Of a stretch of DNA of 64,000 bases, positions 23,386 through 31,814 are shown in pieces. The DNA is from CAVSRC01 sp963798195 (GTDB lineage: Bacteria; Pseudomonadota; Alphaproteobacteria; Rhizobiales; Kaistiaceae), in assembly GCA_963798195.1 (NCBI GenBank), contig CAWCSF010000002.1, positions 62,001 through 126,000 on the forward strand. Direction: 5' to 3'. The notes under the pieces are model-generated. The model saw only the letters and a program-made list of their open reading frames with translations. It searched no databases and was not told where the DNA came from. The translations under genes were made by a program, and so were the position numbers. Each line of letters opens with the position of its first letter. Position 1 is the first letter of the stretch.

Positions 23386-25221
23386 TCAAGCGAGGCTTGG
23401 GACCACCCGAACCCGTTCAGCGAGGTTGGCGGCGATCTCGGCGAACACGCCCGCCCAGTCCCCCGGTTTTGCCTGCCGGAACAAGTGCATGGTCGGATAC
23501 CACGGGCTGTCGCTACGATCGCGCAACCAGCGCCAGTCCGGGTCATGGTTCAAAGCCACCCAGACGGGCCGCCCCAAGGCGCCGGCCATATGCGCGATGG
23601 AGGTATCCGAGGCGACCACCAGATCGAGGCTGGCCATGGCGGCGGCGATCTCCGCCATGCCGTCCGGATTGTCGCTGATGAGCGGCCCCAGTTCGTCCAC
23701 CCTCATGCCCGCCGGCAGGTTCGTGAGCTGACCGAGGCCATGCACCGCCTGCAGGCTGATGAGGCGAACGCCCGGCACAGCCGATAGGGGCGCGAACTGG
23801 AAAAGCGGCACCGAGCGGAACGGGTCACTCGGGTATTCCGGGTTGCCCTGCCAGACGATCCCGACCTTGAAGCCTTCCGAACCAACGCGCCCGCGCCACG
23901 CCGCTACCTTCTCAATGTCCGCAAAGAGATAGGGAACGTCGCGCGGAACGGAATCGAGGCGCGTTCCGAAGCGGTGCGGCAGGCTGAGAAGCGGAAGCTG
24001 GTAATCGAACGCCCCCTCCGATGCGTCTGTGGCGGCACTCCAGGACACCGGTGCGGTCATCGACCGCGCCAGCGCGATCAGTGGCGGCTGCACACAGGCC
24101 GTGACATCCGCTCCGCGGGCGACGAGCATCGGCAGGTAGCGGAGGAATTGCAGCGTGTCGCCATGCCCCTGCTCTGGAGTAACGACGATGCTCCGGCCGG
24201 CAAGACCCTCGCCCGACCACACCGGCGCCCGGAAATCGGCGCGCCGCATCCGCGCCGACGGCTTGTCGAGACGGCTCTCGTATTCGCCCCAGCCCCGTTC
24301 GAAATCGCCCGCCTTGAGGCAAAGATAGGAAAATTCCTCGCGCACCGAAGCGTTGTCGGGATCGAGGTTGACCGCCTCCCGTCCTGCCGCCAGGGCTTCG
24401 TCGAACCGGTCAAGCTTCCAGAGCGCCGCAGCGCGCACGATGGCAAGCCGCGCCCCCGGCAGGCCCGGCGCCGGAATGCGTGAAACGACCGCGATCGCCT
24501 CCTGCCAACGTCCAAGTTCGATGAGCGCGCGGCCGCGGCTGATCGCGCCTTCCACACCGGCGATCGGCGCCGGCTCGGGTGTCGGCCGCCGCAAACGCAA
24601 AACCTCATCGCGACGACCAAGGCGCTGGAGTACCGCCACGCGTGCGTCGAACGCTTCCACCGCATGGGGACGGATGGCGAGCGCCTGCTCAAAGCAGGTA
24701 AGCGCGGTCGCAGCGTCATTCCGTTGAAGGGCCGCTACACCGCGATTGAAATGCGCATCGAACAGATGCGGGTCCAACGTGACCGTCCGCGCGTAGCCTG
24801 CTTCAGCCTCTTCATATCGCCGGGCGAGACAAAGAAGATTGGCCCGGTTGAAATGCGCCATCACATTGCTGGGCGCATGGCTTATTCCCGTCTCGAACGC
24901 CGCCAGCGCGTCGTCGTACCGCCCGAGCCTTTGCAGCGCGGCGCCGCGATTGCACCATGCGCCGGCGTCGTCAGGTTTCAGTGCGATCGCCCTGTCAAAC
25001 GCCGCAAGTGCTTCGGCAACATTCCCTGTCTGGAAATAGAGCGAACCGAGAGCGACAAGTCCGCCATGATGACCGAGGACGCGTTGATCCGCGGCCAGGG
25101 CCCGGATCGCATCGGCGGGCCGTCCCGACAACGCAGTGTTCATCGCCTCCATGACAGCACGCAATATCGCCAGTTCCTCGACCGGCGTGCGTTCCGGAAC
25201 TGGCTTTTCAGTGCCTGTCAT
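23386..25221 (-). CDS. TPR protein with C-terminal glycosyltransferase-like domain
   Basis: This 611-residue protein has at least five tetratricopeptide units in residues about 30-300 (for example EALAAFDRAIALKPDDAGAW and ALTCFEQALAIRPHAVEAFD) and a C-terminal domain (about 330-600) of glycosyltransferase GT-B type. The C-terminal domain has PEQGHGDTLQFLRYLPML and VASDTSIAHMAGALGRPVWV, the nucleotide-sugar end of GT9/GT41-like folds. The architecture resembles bacterial TPR-glycosyltransferases related to OGT, but the donor and acceptor are unknown. No signal peptide, so cytoplasmic. The ATG at 25221 is preferred to an upstream TTG. The tRNA-Val gene lies 88 bp upstream. Confidence 0.82.
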   Translation of the reverse strand: MTGTEKPVPERTPVEELAILRAVMEAMNTALSGRPADAIRALAADQRVLGHHGGLVALGSLYFQTGNVAEALAAFDRAIALKPDDAGAWCNRGAALQRLGRYDDALAAFETGISHAPSNVMAHFNRANLLCLARRYEEAEAGYARTVTLDPHLFDAHFNRGVAALQRNDAATALTCFEQALAIRPHAVEAFDARVAVLQRLGRRDEVLRLRRPTPEPAPIAGVEGAISRGRALIELGRWQEAIAVVSRIPAPGLPGARLAIVRAAALWKLDRFDEALAAGREAVNLDPDNASVREEFSYLCLKAGDFERGWGEYESRLDKPSARMRRADFRAPVWSGEGLAGRSIVVTPEQGHGDTLQFLRYLPMLVARGADVTACVQPPLIALARSMTAPVSWSAATDASEGAFDYQLPLLSLPHRFGTRLDSVPRDVPYLFADIEKVAAWRGRVGSEGFKVGIVWQGNPEYPSDPFRSVPLFQFAPLSAVPGVRLISLQAVHGLGQLTNLPAGMRVDELGPLISDNPDGMAEIAAAMASLDLVVASDTSIAHMAGALGRPVWVALNHDPDWRWLRDRSDSPWYPTMHLFRQAKPGDWAGVFAEIAANLAERVRVVPSLA

Positions 25222-25309
25222 GGCCCCCCGCAATGGCCGTGCGATAAGGCCGGTCCACTGGATTCTGCCGTGGCTGAGCGTGGCCCAGGATCGGACGATG
25301 TCGGGAAAA

Positions 25310-25384
25310 TGGTGGGCGGTACTGGGATTGAACCAGTGACCCCTACGATGTCAACGTAGTGCTCTCCCGCTGAGCTAACCGCCC
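25310..25384 (-). tRNA. tRNA-Val (anticodon GAC)
   Basis: The minus strand folds into a standard cloverleaf: acceptor GGGCGGT paired with ACCGCCC, D-arm AGCTCAGCGGGAGAGC, anticodon stem CTACG/CGTAG with loop TTGACAT (anticodon GAC, valine), a short variable loop, and T-arm CTGGTTCAATCCCAG. The 3' CCA is encoded at 25310-25312. It is 75 nt long including CCA. Confidence 0.96.
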
Positions 25385-25489
25385 ATCCGAACGACACCGC
25401 GGCGGGCCGCAGCGTCAGGACCAGCGGGGGTATATCAGGCAGGCACCAGGCTTTTCAAGCAAGGTCGGGAGGGCAGCCTTATCGCGCGT

Positions 25490-26054
25490 TCAGACTGTAT
25501 GCGTCAGCCGCTCCCCGGCGCCTGATGCGGCACCTCTCCGGCGGTAGGTCCTCCCGCTGCCGAGGTGGCGATAGATGGTCGCGCGCGACACGTTCAGGGC
25601 GGTCGCGACGTCAACGACCTTCATTCCTTGTCCTTCGATCATGTCGCGGGCTCGCTCCAGCGCCTTTTCGTTGAGCGCCGGGGTCCGTCCCCTGCTTTTC
25701 GCGTCGCGCCGCGTCGTCGCTGCATACCGCCCGAGTGTCATGAGCGCGGCCTGGACCTGCTCGTGGTCCGTCGAGAAGCGGTCATCGAGGGAGGAAATCA
25801 GGATGCCGCCCGTCCACGAGTGTGGCCAATACGGAAATTAACTCAGGCATCGGTGCAAGATCGCTCAGACGCGTGACGGTCAACCTGTCGTTGGGCTTCA
25901 GGGTCGATACCAGCGCTTCCAGCGACGGCGTCATCGCCCTTGCCGTGACGCCGGCGGCATCGATCAAGGTCCGCGTGCAACCCGCCTCCTCCATCCGGCC
26001 GGACGCATCCCGGATCGTCTGTGGATCGTCGCTCCGTACATAACCGATCAGCAT
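25490..26054 (-). pseudogene. Serine site-specific recombinase, frameshifted
   Basis: Two frames together give a resolvase/invertase-type protein. The first (26054 to about 25808) starts MLIGYVRSDDPQ and covers the catalytic domain; the second (about 25808 to 25490) holds the C-terminal helix-turn-helix VVDVATALNVSRATIYRHL, as in DNA-invertase HTH_7. One extra base near 25808 separates them; removing it gives a continuous 187-residue protein of normal length. The catalytic region is degenerate: the usual RxSTxxQ motif is replaced by RSDDPQ and the DRLGR motif by SDLAP, so the conserved Arg are lost. It sits about 105 bp from the 5' end of tRNA-Val. Confidence 0.7.
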
Positions 26055-26496
26055 CGACTTGCCTCGATATCCCGTTACGCAACCCATAGATGCTCTCTGA
26101 GGATATACAACTTAAAGACCATCACAAAGGCATGATTCGGAAAGACACGCGCAGGCTGTTGCCGGACCGCAAAAACGTGTTGCCACCGGGCAACAGCGGG
26201 CGGGAGAAATGAGTTGGGCGTCTCAGTGCAAACTGCTGCAATTTGGCAAGGCAGCGAGGGAACTTCCCTTGAGCAGTTCGGCGAAAAATGGCGAAAATCC
26301 GGCGTTTTGGCCACCGTAAAATGTCTCAATAAACTCGCAAATCGCTTCGGGATGGGGTGCCTCACCGATCGGTTGTCCACCGTGACCGACCAACTCGGTC
26401 CTTGTAGGTAAGGTTTGCCTGTTTTACTCAGGTTTCGGCCGGAGCGCTTCTTCGGTGAGGACACAAAGTTCCCTTCGGGGGGCGAGGAGAGACAGA
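26055..26496. other. Intergenic region between recombinase and porin
   Basis: This 442-bp spacer is lower in G+C than its surroundings. It probably holds the porin promoter and leader; a purine-rich ribosome site (GGCGAGGAGAGACAG) precedes the porin ATG. No small gene, small RNA or inverted repeat pair could be supported. A minus-strand open frame at 26075-26464 does not look like protein. Confidence 0.5.
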
Positions 26497-27605
26497 ATGA
26501 AACTCAAGAGCTTACTTCTCGGCTCCGCCGCCGCCTTCGCGGTTGTCGGTGGCGCCCAGGCAGCCGATCTTTCGGTTGCCGAGCCGGTCGATTACGTCCG
26601 GGTTTGCGACGCCTTCGGCGTTGGCTACTGGTACATTCCGGGGACTGACACCTGCCTGAAGATCGGCGGCTACGTTCAGTTCGACGTGAAGTTCCACGCT
26701 TCGTCGGCCAATGATTGGGCCTACACCACGGCTCCTTCCAGTCGCATTCGTCGAGCTGGGATTTCGCGACGGAAGCCAGCGTTCAGGTCACCGCCAAGTC
26801 GATGACCGAATACGGCCCGCTCACCGGCTTCATCGAACTGCGCGCCAAGTCGGACAACGCGGCACGACTACGAACAACCTGGTGAGCGTCAGCAGCACGG
26901 GTACTCACGGCGAGCGACACGCGCTTTGCCTACCTCGACTCAGCCTACCTCGAGCTCGGCATGCTCCTGGTTGGTCGCACCGGGTCGATCTACGACTACA
27001 GCGGCGGCTTCACGTGGGACTGGAAGGACTACGACTCCGACAACAGCGCGGATCAGGTTCGCCTGAGCTGGGCGATGAGCGGCTTCGGGCTCCAGCTGGC
27101 CATTGAAGACCCGCGCGATCGTTGGGGCACGAGCCTCGGCACGACCTACACGATGCCCAACATCGTCGGCGCCATCACGATGTCGCAGGCGACGTGGGAT
27201 GCCAAGCTGTCGGCCGGCTATGCCGAGACGACGTATGGTTCCGGCTTCGGTGTCCAGTTGGCTGGCACGTTCAAGCTCGACTCGATCGCCCCCGGCGACA
27301 AGTTGCTCTTGAAGGCAGCATGGGCGCAGAGCGCGGTCTGGAAGTTCGCGGCAAGCTCGGGCGCGGCTGGCGGTGCCGGCGACGTCTGGAGCGCGGCAGC
27401 GTCGTTCCAGCACTTCTGGTCTCCGACCCTGTCTTCGGCCGTGACCTTCCAGTACTTCAACCAGGGCGCATCGGGCTACCAGGCCTCGGGCAACTTGGTT
27501 TGGTCGCCGGTTGCGAACTTCTACGCCGGCGTCGAAGGTGGCTACCAGAACGTTGGTGGCACCGGGACCTGGGGCGCCAAGATCCGCTTGAAGCGGTCCT
27601 GGTAG
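26497..27605 (+). pseudogene. Rhizobiales-type outer membrane porin, frameshifted
   Basis: The product has a signal peptide (MKLKSLLLGSAAAFAVVGGA then QAADL), the typical rhizobial porin start (AEPVDYVRVCDAFGVGYWYI, then CLKIGGYVQFDVKF) and the terminal strands ending ...WGAKIRLKRSW with no later residues. The C-terminal aromatic and general trimeric barrel features match the Omp2/RopA porin family. Three indels break the frame: a missing base near 26735, another near 26858, and an extra base near 26900. Correcting all three gives 369 residues with no stop and continuous homology-like sequence. Either the gene is recently broken or the consensus is wrong, for example by collapse of paralogous porin copies. 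Confidence 0.82.
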
Positions 27606-27638
27606 TCGAGCCTCAAGCTCAAGTCTTTAAGATTTGGA

Positions 27639-27674
27639 CCCGGCGGAGCGATCCGCCGGGTTCTTCTTTTCTCG
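27639..27674 (+). terminator. Rho-independent terminator after porin
   Basis: ACCCGGCGGA-GCGA-TCCGCCGGGT forms a perfect 10-bp stem with a 4-nt loop at 27639-27662, followed by TCTTCTTTTCTC on the plus strand. It lies 34 bp after the porin stop and ends that transcript. Confidence 0.85.
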
Positions 27675-27884
27675 ATTGCCCCACCCGCAAGAACGCAATG
27701 CACCCGGCGCGCGTGCCAGCGGGCAATTCTCTTTCCGATGAAGCACGACGTCGCGCGTTTCAGGCCAAGTCCGCATGACTGGCGTCTTCGCACCAATGAT
27801 GGACTGGGCCATCGCAACCCAGGCGCCTGATTGATTCACTCTGCGCGCAGGCAGAAATCCTCGCGCCAGGAATGCGGCCGGCGG

Positions 27885-28244
27885 TCAGGCCGCCAGCAGC
27901 TTCTCGACCTCGTTGACAAGGTCCTTGAGGTGGAAGGGCTTGGACAGCACCTTGGCGTCCTTGGGGGCGTTTGAGTCCGGGTTCAACGCCACCGCCGCAA
28001 AGCCGGTGATGAACATCACCTTCAGATCGGGATCGAGTTCGGTCGCCCGCCGCGCGAGCTCGATGCCATCCATCTCCGGCATGACGATATCGGTCAGCAG
28101 AAGCGTGAACGGCTCCTCGCGGATGCGCTCATAGGCCGAACGCCCATTGTCGAAGGAGACGACATCATGGCCGGCGTTCTGGAGCGCCTTGGCGAGAAAG
28201 CGGCGCATGTCATTATCGTCTTCGGCGAGAAGGATTTGGGACAT
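27885..28244 (-). CDS. cpdR: CpdR-like single-domain response regulator
   Basis: The 119-residue receiver domain has phospho-acceptor Asp52 in LLLTDIVMPEMDG, acidic pair D9/D10 (LLAEDDND), the Thr of MFITGF and the Lys of VLSKPF. It closely fits CpdR, which in Caulobacter and Sinorhizobium works with the CckA-ChpT phosphorelay and, when unphosphorylated, directs ClpXP to degrade cell-cycle proteins. The neighbours N-formylglutamate amidohydrolase, a small RNA and hisN reproduce the S. meliloti cpdR1 (SMc04044) region. It is divergent from the amidohydrolase gene. Confidence 0.92.
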   Translation of the reverse strand: MSQILLAEDDNDMRRFLAKALQNAGHDVVSFDNGRSAYERIREEPFTLLLTDIVMPEMDGIELARRATELDPDLKVMFITGFAAVALNPDSNAPKDAKVLSKPFHLKDLVNEVEKLLAA

Positions 28245-28431
28245 TGGAGAGATGGGGAACCCCCGGATTTCATCGGCCGACCGGCCATGCCCGATTATCC
28301 TTATCCGAGTAAAGATCGCGTGAATAGTCGCAGAAACGTGGGCATTTACCGCTGTGGACAGGCCCGGCCGATCTTGGCAACATCAACCCGAACCCGGCAC
28401 GCCCGCCGCCGTTCGGACGTTTGACACCTCG

Positions 28432-29322
28432 ATGGAAACGCCACCGGATTTCGCCAGCGGACCCGCCTTCGAGGTGATCGCACCGTCCCGCCGCACGCTG
28501 CCGATCGTTCTCAATTCGCCGCACAGCGGCAGCGACTACCCGGCCGATTTCCTCGCGACTTCCCGGCTTGACCGTCAGGCGATTCGCCGATCCGAGGATA
28601 CCCATGTCGACGAACTGGCAGAGCATGCGGCACGACTCGGTGCGCCGCTGTTGCGGGCCAACTTCCCGCGCGCCTGGCTCGACGTGAATCGCGAGCCCTA
28701 CGAACTCGACCCCAAGATGTTTGACGGCGCCCTACCAACCTACGCCAATGTCAGATCGGTGCGGGTAGCCGGCGGTCTCGGCACGATCGCGCGCATCGTA
28801 TCGGAGAGCGAGGAGATCTACGCCCAGCCACTGCCGGTTGAGGCGGCCCTCGCCCGCATCGACGCGGTGTACAAGCCCTACCATCGCGTCCTGCGCCAAC
28901 TGGTGGTGGAGACCCGCGCCGCGTTCGGCCTGGCGGTACTCATCGACTGCCATTCGATGCCATCGATCGTGCGTGGCGGGAACAGCCGCCATCGGCCGGA
29001 CATCGTGCTTGGCGACCGCTACGGCACCAGCTGCGCCAGTGAACTGACCGATCTCGCCGCGCAAATTCTCGGTCGTCGCGGCTACTCGGTCAGCCGCAAC
29101 AAGCCGTATGCCGGTGGATTCATCACGGAGCACTACGGCCAGCCGACGCGCGGCATCCACGCCATGCAGGTCGAGATGAACCGCTGCCTTTACATGAACG
29201 AGCGAACGCTGGAAAAAACCAGTGGCTTCGCGGAACTCTCCGATGACCTTGCACGCCTCGTGGGGGAGCTTGGTGCGGCGTTCGAGGCGGGTTTCCTGTC
29301 GCGCCCCGAGGCGGCCGAATAA
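28432..29322 (+). CDS. N-formylglutamate amidohydrolase
   Basis: The 296-residue protein of the N-formylglutamate deformylase (HutG-type) family has SPHSGSDYPADFL near the N-terminus, RSEDTHVDELAEHA, DVNREPYELDP, the metal-site block LIDCHSMPS and the C-terminal MQVEMNRCLYM motif. The reaction is hydrolysis of N-formyl-L-glutamate to formate and glutamate. It differs clearly from the other family member in this window. The ATG at 28432 begins the conserved region. It is divergent from cpdR and followed by the predicted MmgR small RNA on the opposite strand. Confidence 0.9.
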   Translation: METPPDFASGPAFEVIAPSRRTLPIVLNSPHSGSDYPADFLATSRLDRQAIRRSEDTHVDELAEHAARLGAPLLRANFPRAWLDVNREPYELDPKMFDGALPTYANVRSVRVAGGLGTIARIVSESEEIYAQPLPVEAALARIDAVYKPYHRVLRQLVVETRAAFGLAVLIDCHSMPSIVRGGNSRHRPDIVLGDRYGTSCASELTDLAAQILGRRGYSVSRNKPYAGGFITEHYGQPTRGIHAMQVEMNRCLYMNERTLEKTSGFAELSDDLARLVGELGAAFEAGFLSRPEAAE

Positions 29323-29334
29323 ACCCCCGGCGCC

Positions 29335-29423
29335 AAAAAGAAAAAGGGCCGCTCGCTTGCGCGAGGCGGCCCAAGTCTAGGGAGGAAACGCCCAAGGAGG
29401 GCTGTGCGATATCTCTATCGCAC
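29335..29423 (-). ncRNA. mmgR: Small RNA MmgR / suhB (alpha-r8 family)
   Basis: On the minus strand about 89 nt fold in three parts. A perfect 8-bp 5' hairpin GTGCGATA-GAGA-TATCGCAC (29423-29404) comes first. The middle has two CCTCC-type anti-Shine-Dalgarno stretches (CCCTCCTTGGG and TTTCCTCCCT). A strong terminator stem-loop (29372-29346) with stem GGGCCGC/GCGGCCC follows, then TTTTTCTTTTT (to 29335). A promoter-like TTGATT-N17-AAAATA lies just upstream. The location beside an inositol-monophosphatase-family gene (hisN) and the N-formylglutamate amidohydrolase/cpdR pair is that of MmgR/suhB (Rfam RF00519) in S. meliloti, an Hfq-dependent RNA linked to storage-polymer control. Exact ends are inferred. 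Confidence 0.75.
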
Positions 29424-29604
29424 CGCAATATTTTGACCCCGCAGTGCAAAAAATCAAGCCCGAAGGCTCAAAAGATTTGTTCATCGGATATGCCAGATAA
29501 ATCGACAAAAAAAGACGAAATATCAAGCATTATCAATGTATTGATTTGGGTCTCACACCGGGTGGCGGCGCGGCAACAGCCGCGACAAATTGGCGTTTCT
29601 GACC

Positions 29605-30396
29605 ATGGCAACTGACTTGGCAGGGCTTCCGGCCTTCGTCGACCGCCTGGCCGACGTTGCCTCTGATTCGATCATGCCTCATTTCCGGGCAGCCCCTTCG
29701 ATCGAAAGCAAAGGTGAATTGGGCTTCGACCCGGTGACCGTCGCCGACCGCAATGCCGAGACAGCGATGCGCCGGTTGATCAACCAGACTTACCCGGACC
29801 ACGGCATCGTCGGCGAGGAGCATGGCAATGAGCACACCGACGCCGAGTTCGTGTGGGTACTCGATCCGATCGACGGCACCCGTGCCTTCATCACCGGGCT
29901 GCCCGTCTGGGGCACCCTGATCGGCCTGATGCGTCGGGGCCGCCCGGTCTTCGGCATGATGGCGCAGGCCTTCACCCGCGAACGCTTCGCAGGCGACGGT
30001 ACGCGCGCCTGGTTTCGGGGACCGGATGGCAGGACACAACCGATCAAGACGCGCGCGTGCGGCCAGCTTGCCGACGCCTCCCTGTTCACAACGACACCCG
30101 CGATGTTCAAGGGGGATGACCGCGGCAGCTATGATCGGGTCGAGCGTTCGGTGCGCCTCGCCCGCTATGGCTGCGACTGCTACGCCTATTGCATGATCGC
30201 GGCCGGGCATGCCGATCTCGTCATCGAGGCCGGGCTGAAGCCTTACGACATCGTGGCGCTGATCCCGATCATCGAAGGCGCGGGCGGACATGTCACGGAC
30301 TGGCACGGCAATACGGCGGCCGGCGGCGGCCATATCCTTGCCAGCGGTGATCGGAATACGCATGAGGCGGCGCTTGCCATTCTCGGCAGCGGCTGA
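29605..30396 (+). CDS. hisN: Histidinol-phosphatase, inositol monophosphatase family
   Basis: The 263-residue protein of the Mg-dependent IMPase/FBPase fold has GEEHGNE (metal Glu), the signature WVLDPIDGTRAF and the C-terminal IEAGLKPYDIVALIPIIEGA block. This subgroup carries the histidinol-phosphatase (HisN) activity in actinobacteria and rhizobia, acting at the penultimate step of histidine synthesis; a general monophosphatase role cannot be excluded. The ATG at 29605 is preferred to a TTG at 29590. It lies downstream of the predicted MmgR gene, which is on the other strand. Confidence 0.87.
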   Translation: MATDLAGLPAFVDRLADVASDSIMPHFRAAPSIESKGELGFDPVTVADRNAETAMRRLINQTYPDHGIVGEEHGNEHTDAEFVWVLDPIDGTRAFITGLPVWGTLIGLMRRGRPVFGMMAQAFTRERFAGDGTRAWFRGPDGRTQPIKTRACGQLADASLFTTTPAMFKGDDRGSYDRVERSVRLARYGCDCYAYCMIAAGHADLVIEAGLKPYDIVALIPIIEGAGGHVTDWHGNTAAGGGHILASGDRNTHEAALAILGSG

Positions 30397-30399
30397 AGT

Positions 30400-31344
30400 T
30401 CAGCCAGAGCCCGGCACAAACGCATCAAAGGCCGCCCAGAACTGCTCGCGAAGCGCATCGCGCTCCATCAGGATTTCGTGGCGCGCGCCCGGGATGATCA
30501 CCAACCCGCCGGCGCGCAGCGCTTCAGACAACCGCTCGGCGGCCACCACCGAGGTGAGTGTGTCGAGCGAACCGCCGACCACCAGCGTCGGCACCCTGAT
30601 GGCCGGCCCGAAATCCGGATCGGTCGCCTCACGCATCGCCCGGCAGGCAGCATAGAGCCAGCCGAAGGTCGGGGCGCCGACCGCGACCTGGGGAATCTTC
30701 GTGACGATATCGATCGTGCGCTGGTAACGCGCCGGGTCGGCGGTCAAGACATTGCCGTCGAACGGGACAGTCTCGATCGGTCGTGCATTCTCGCCGGGCA
30801 ATGTCACTTCGCCCAGACCAATGGCGGTCATGAAGGCTGCGATGCGGAAGGCCGTCGGCTGTCGTGGCTTGGTGGCACCAAGTTCGAACAGAGGCGACAC
30901 AAGGACGAGCCGGGAAAAACTGGCCCGTCCCTCGCGCACGGTGCGAAGGCAGACGAGCGCTCCGGTCGAATGAGCCAAGGCAAAGAACGGCGGAGGGCAG
31001 TCGGGCAGCACCACCTGATGGACGAAGGCCTCGAGGTCGCGGTCGTATTCCTCGAAACCGTCCACGTGCCCCTTCATCCGGTTCCGGAGGCGCCGGTCAG
31101 ATCCGCCCTGCCCTCGCCAGTCGAGGATGGCTACGGCAAAACCGCGCTCCCGGAGATCGCGAATCGTCTCGAAGTATTTCTCGATCGTCTCGCCGCGCCC
31201 CTCGAGCAGGCACACGGTGCCGCGCGGCTGGCGCCCACTCTGCCGCCACCGGGCGTAGCGCAGGCGCACGCCATCGGCGGTGACTACCGCGCCGGTGGTG
31301 GCACCGGTCGGAACCGGATTGCCGTCAATCTCGAAGAGTTCCAT
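30400..31344 (-). CDS. Alpha/beta hydrolase (lysophospholipase PldB-like)
   Basis: The 314-residue alpha/beta hydrolase has the Ser-containing elbow ALAHSTGALVC (A-H-S-T-G), an oxyanion-side motif CLLEGRGETIEKY, and the late acid and His residues around VVGGSLDTL and PGARHEIL. The LLEGRGE...DWRGQGGSDRR pattern is that of Hydrolase_4/PldB monoglyceride lipase-like enzymes, which cleave lysophospholipids or monoacylglycerols. I chose the ATG at 31344; a GTG at 31368 would add eight residues. It is convergent with hisN (3-bp gap). Confidence 0.86.
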   Translation of the reverse strand: MELFEIDGNPVPTGATTGAVVTADGVRLRYARWRQSGRQPRGTVCLLEGRGETIEKYFETIRDLRERGFAVAILDWRGQGGSDRRLRNRMKGHVDGFEEYDRDLEAFVHQVVLPDCPPPFFALAHSTGALVCLRTVREGRASFSRLVLVSPLFELGATKPRQPTAFRIAAFMTAIGLGEVTLPGENARPIETVPFDGNVLTADPARYQRTIDIVTKIPQVAVGAPTFGWLYAACRAMREATDPDFGPAIRVPTLVVGGSLDTLTSVVAAERLSEALRAGGLVIIPGARHEILMERDALREQFWAAFDAFVPGSG

Positions 31345-31676
31345 GCCGCGAACCTGGAGCGCCGCCACTCGGTGTCGCGGCCGGGCGACCCTGCTTAGAG
31401 CAGGCCACCGAAAGGCTCAAGCGCGCGCCGGAAAACGTGTCGGCGGCCCTTCCTTTCGGAAGTGCCGCCGACATTACAGATCCGGCATCGGAGGGGGGCG
31501 GGTCGACACCGGCCTGCATTAATGACCGGTGGCGGAGTTGGGCGTGGGGAAGGCCGCCTGCCGATCTAACTTGACGTGGATATTGCCAGCGGTCGCCTGA
31601 ACGCTCGCCGAAGCGGCCATTCATGTGCTGTTCAGCTTTCCGACACAGGAACCTTGGATACGAGCGATTTTCGGCT
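31345..31676. other. Intergenic region upstream of hsp20 leader
   Basis: No gene is supported in this 332-bp stretch between the hydrolase start and the hsp20 promoter. Open frames on both strands there lack coding character. It may hold the promoter of the leftward hydrolase gene. Nothing else was recognised. Confidence 0.45.
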
Positions 31677-31707
31677 CTTGAATCCGGAAATTCCCGATCC
31701 CACCTAA
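31677..31707 (+). promoter_or_regulatory. RpoH-like heat-shock promoter of hsp20
   Basis: CTTGAA (31677-31682), a 16-nt spacer and CCCACCTAA (31699-31707) match the sigma-32 (RpoH) pattern of CTTGAA with a C-rich -10. Transcription would start near 31713, giving a leader of about 100 nt to the hsp20 ATG. Prediction by eye only. Confidence 0.5.
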
Positions 31708-31712
31708 TTCGT

Positions 31713-31814
31713 GCGGACGCCAAACGGGTCCGCGGGAACCAGCAAATCCCGGCCAATCAGGCGGGTGCCGAAGTTCCCCTACTCTAGTCGCTCATCAGGA
31801 GGACAAGACCCATG
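31713..31814 (+). promoter_or_regulatory. ROSE-like RNA thermometer in hsp20 leader
   Basis: The end of the leader reads TCGCT (31788-31792), CATC, then AGGAGG with AGGA at 31797-31800. UCGCU can pair with AGGA, with the central G bulged (U-A, C-G, G bulge, C-G, U-A). This is the U(U/C)GCU / Shine-Dalgarno hallmark of ROSE thermometers that repress small heat-shock genes of rhizobia at low temperature. Only the terminal hairpin is clear by eye; upstream stems could not be verified. Placement before an hsp20 gene fits the family. Confidence 0.55.

Noticed and set aside
25310..25384. tRNA-Val as an attachment site of an integrated element
   Set aside because: The recombinase is at the 5' side and is of serine type; no repeat of the tRNA 3' end was found by eye.
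26075..26464. Minus-strand open frame of 129 codons before the porin
   Set aside because: No protein-like pattern and overlaps the porin leader region; treated as intergenic.
31325..31756. Minus-strand open frame of 143 codons before hsp20
   Set aside because: Arg/Ser/Pro-rich without motif, and it crosses the predicted hsp20 promoter.
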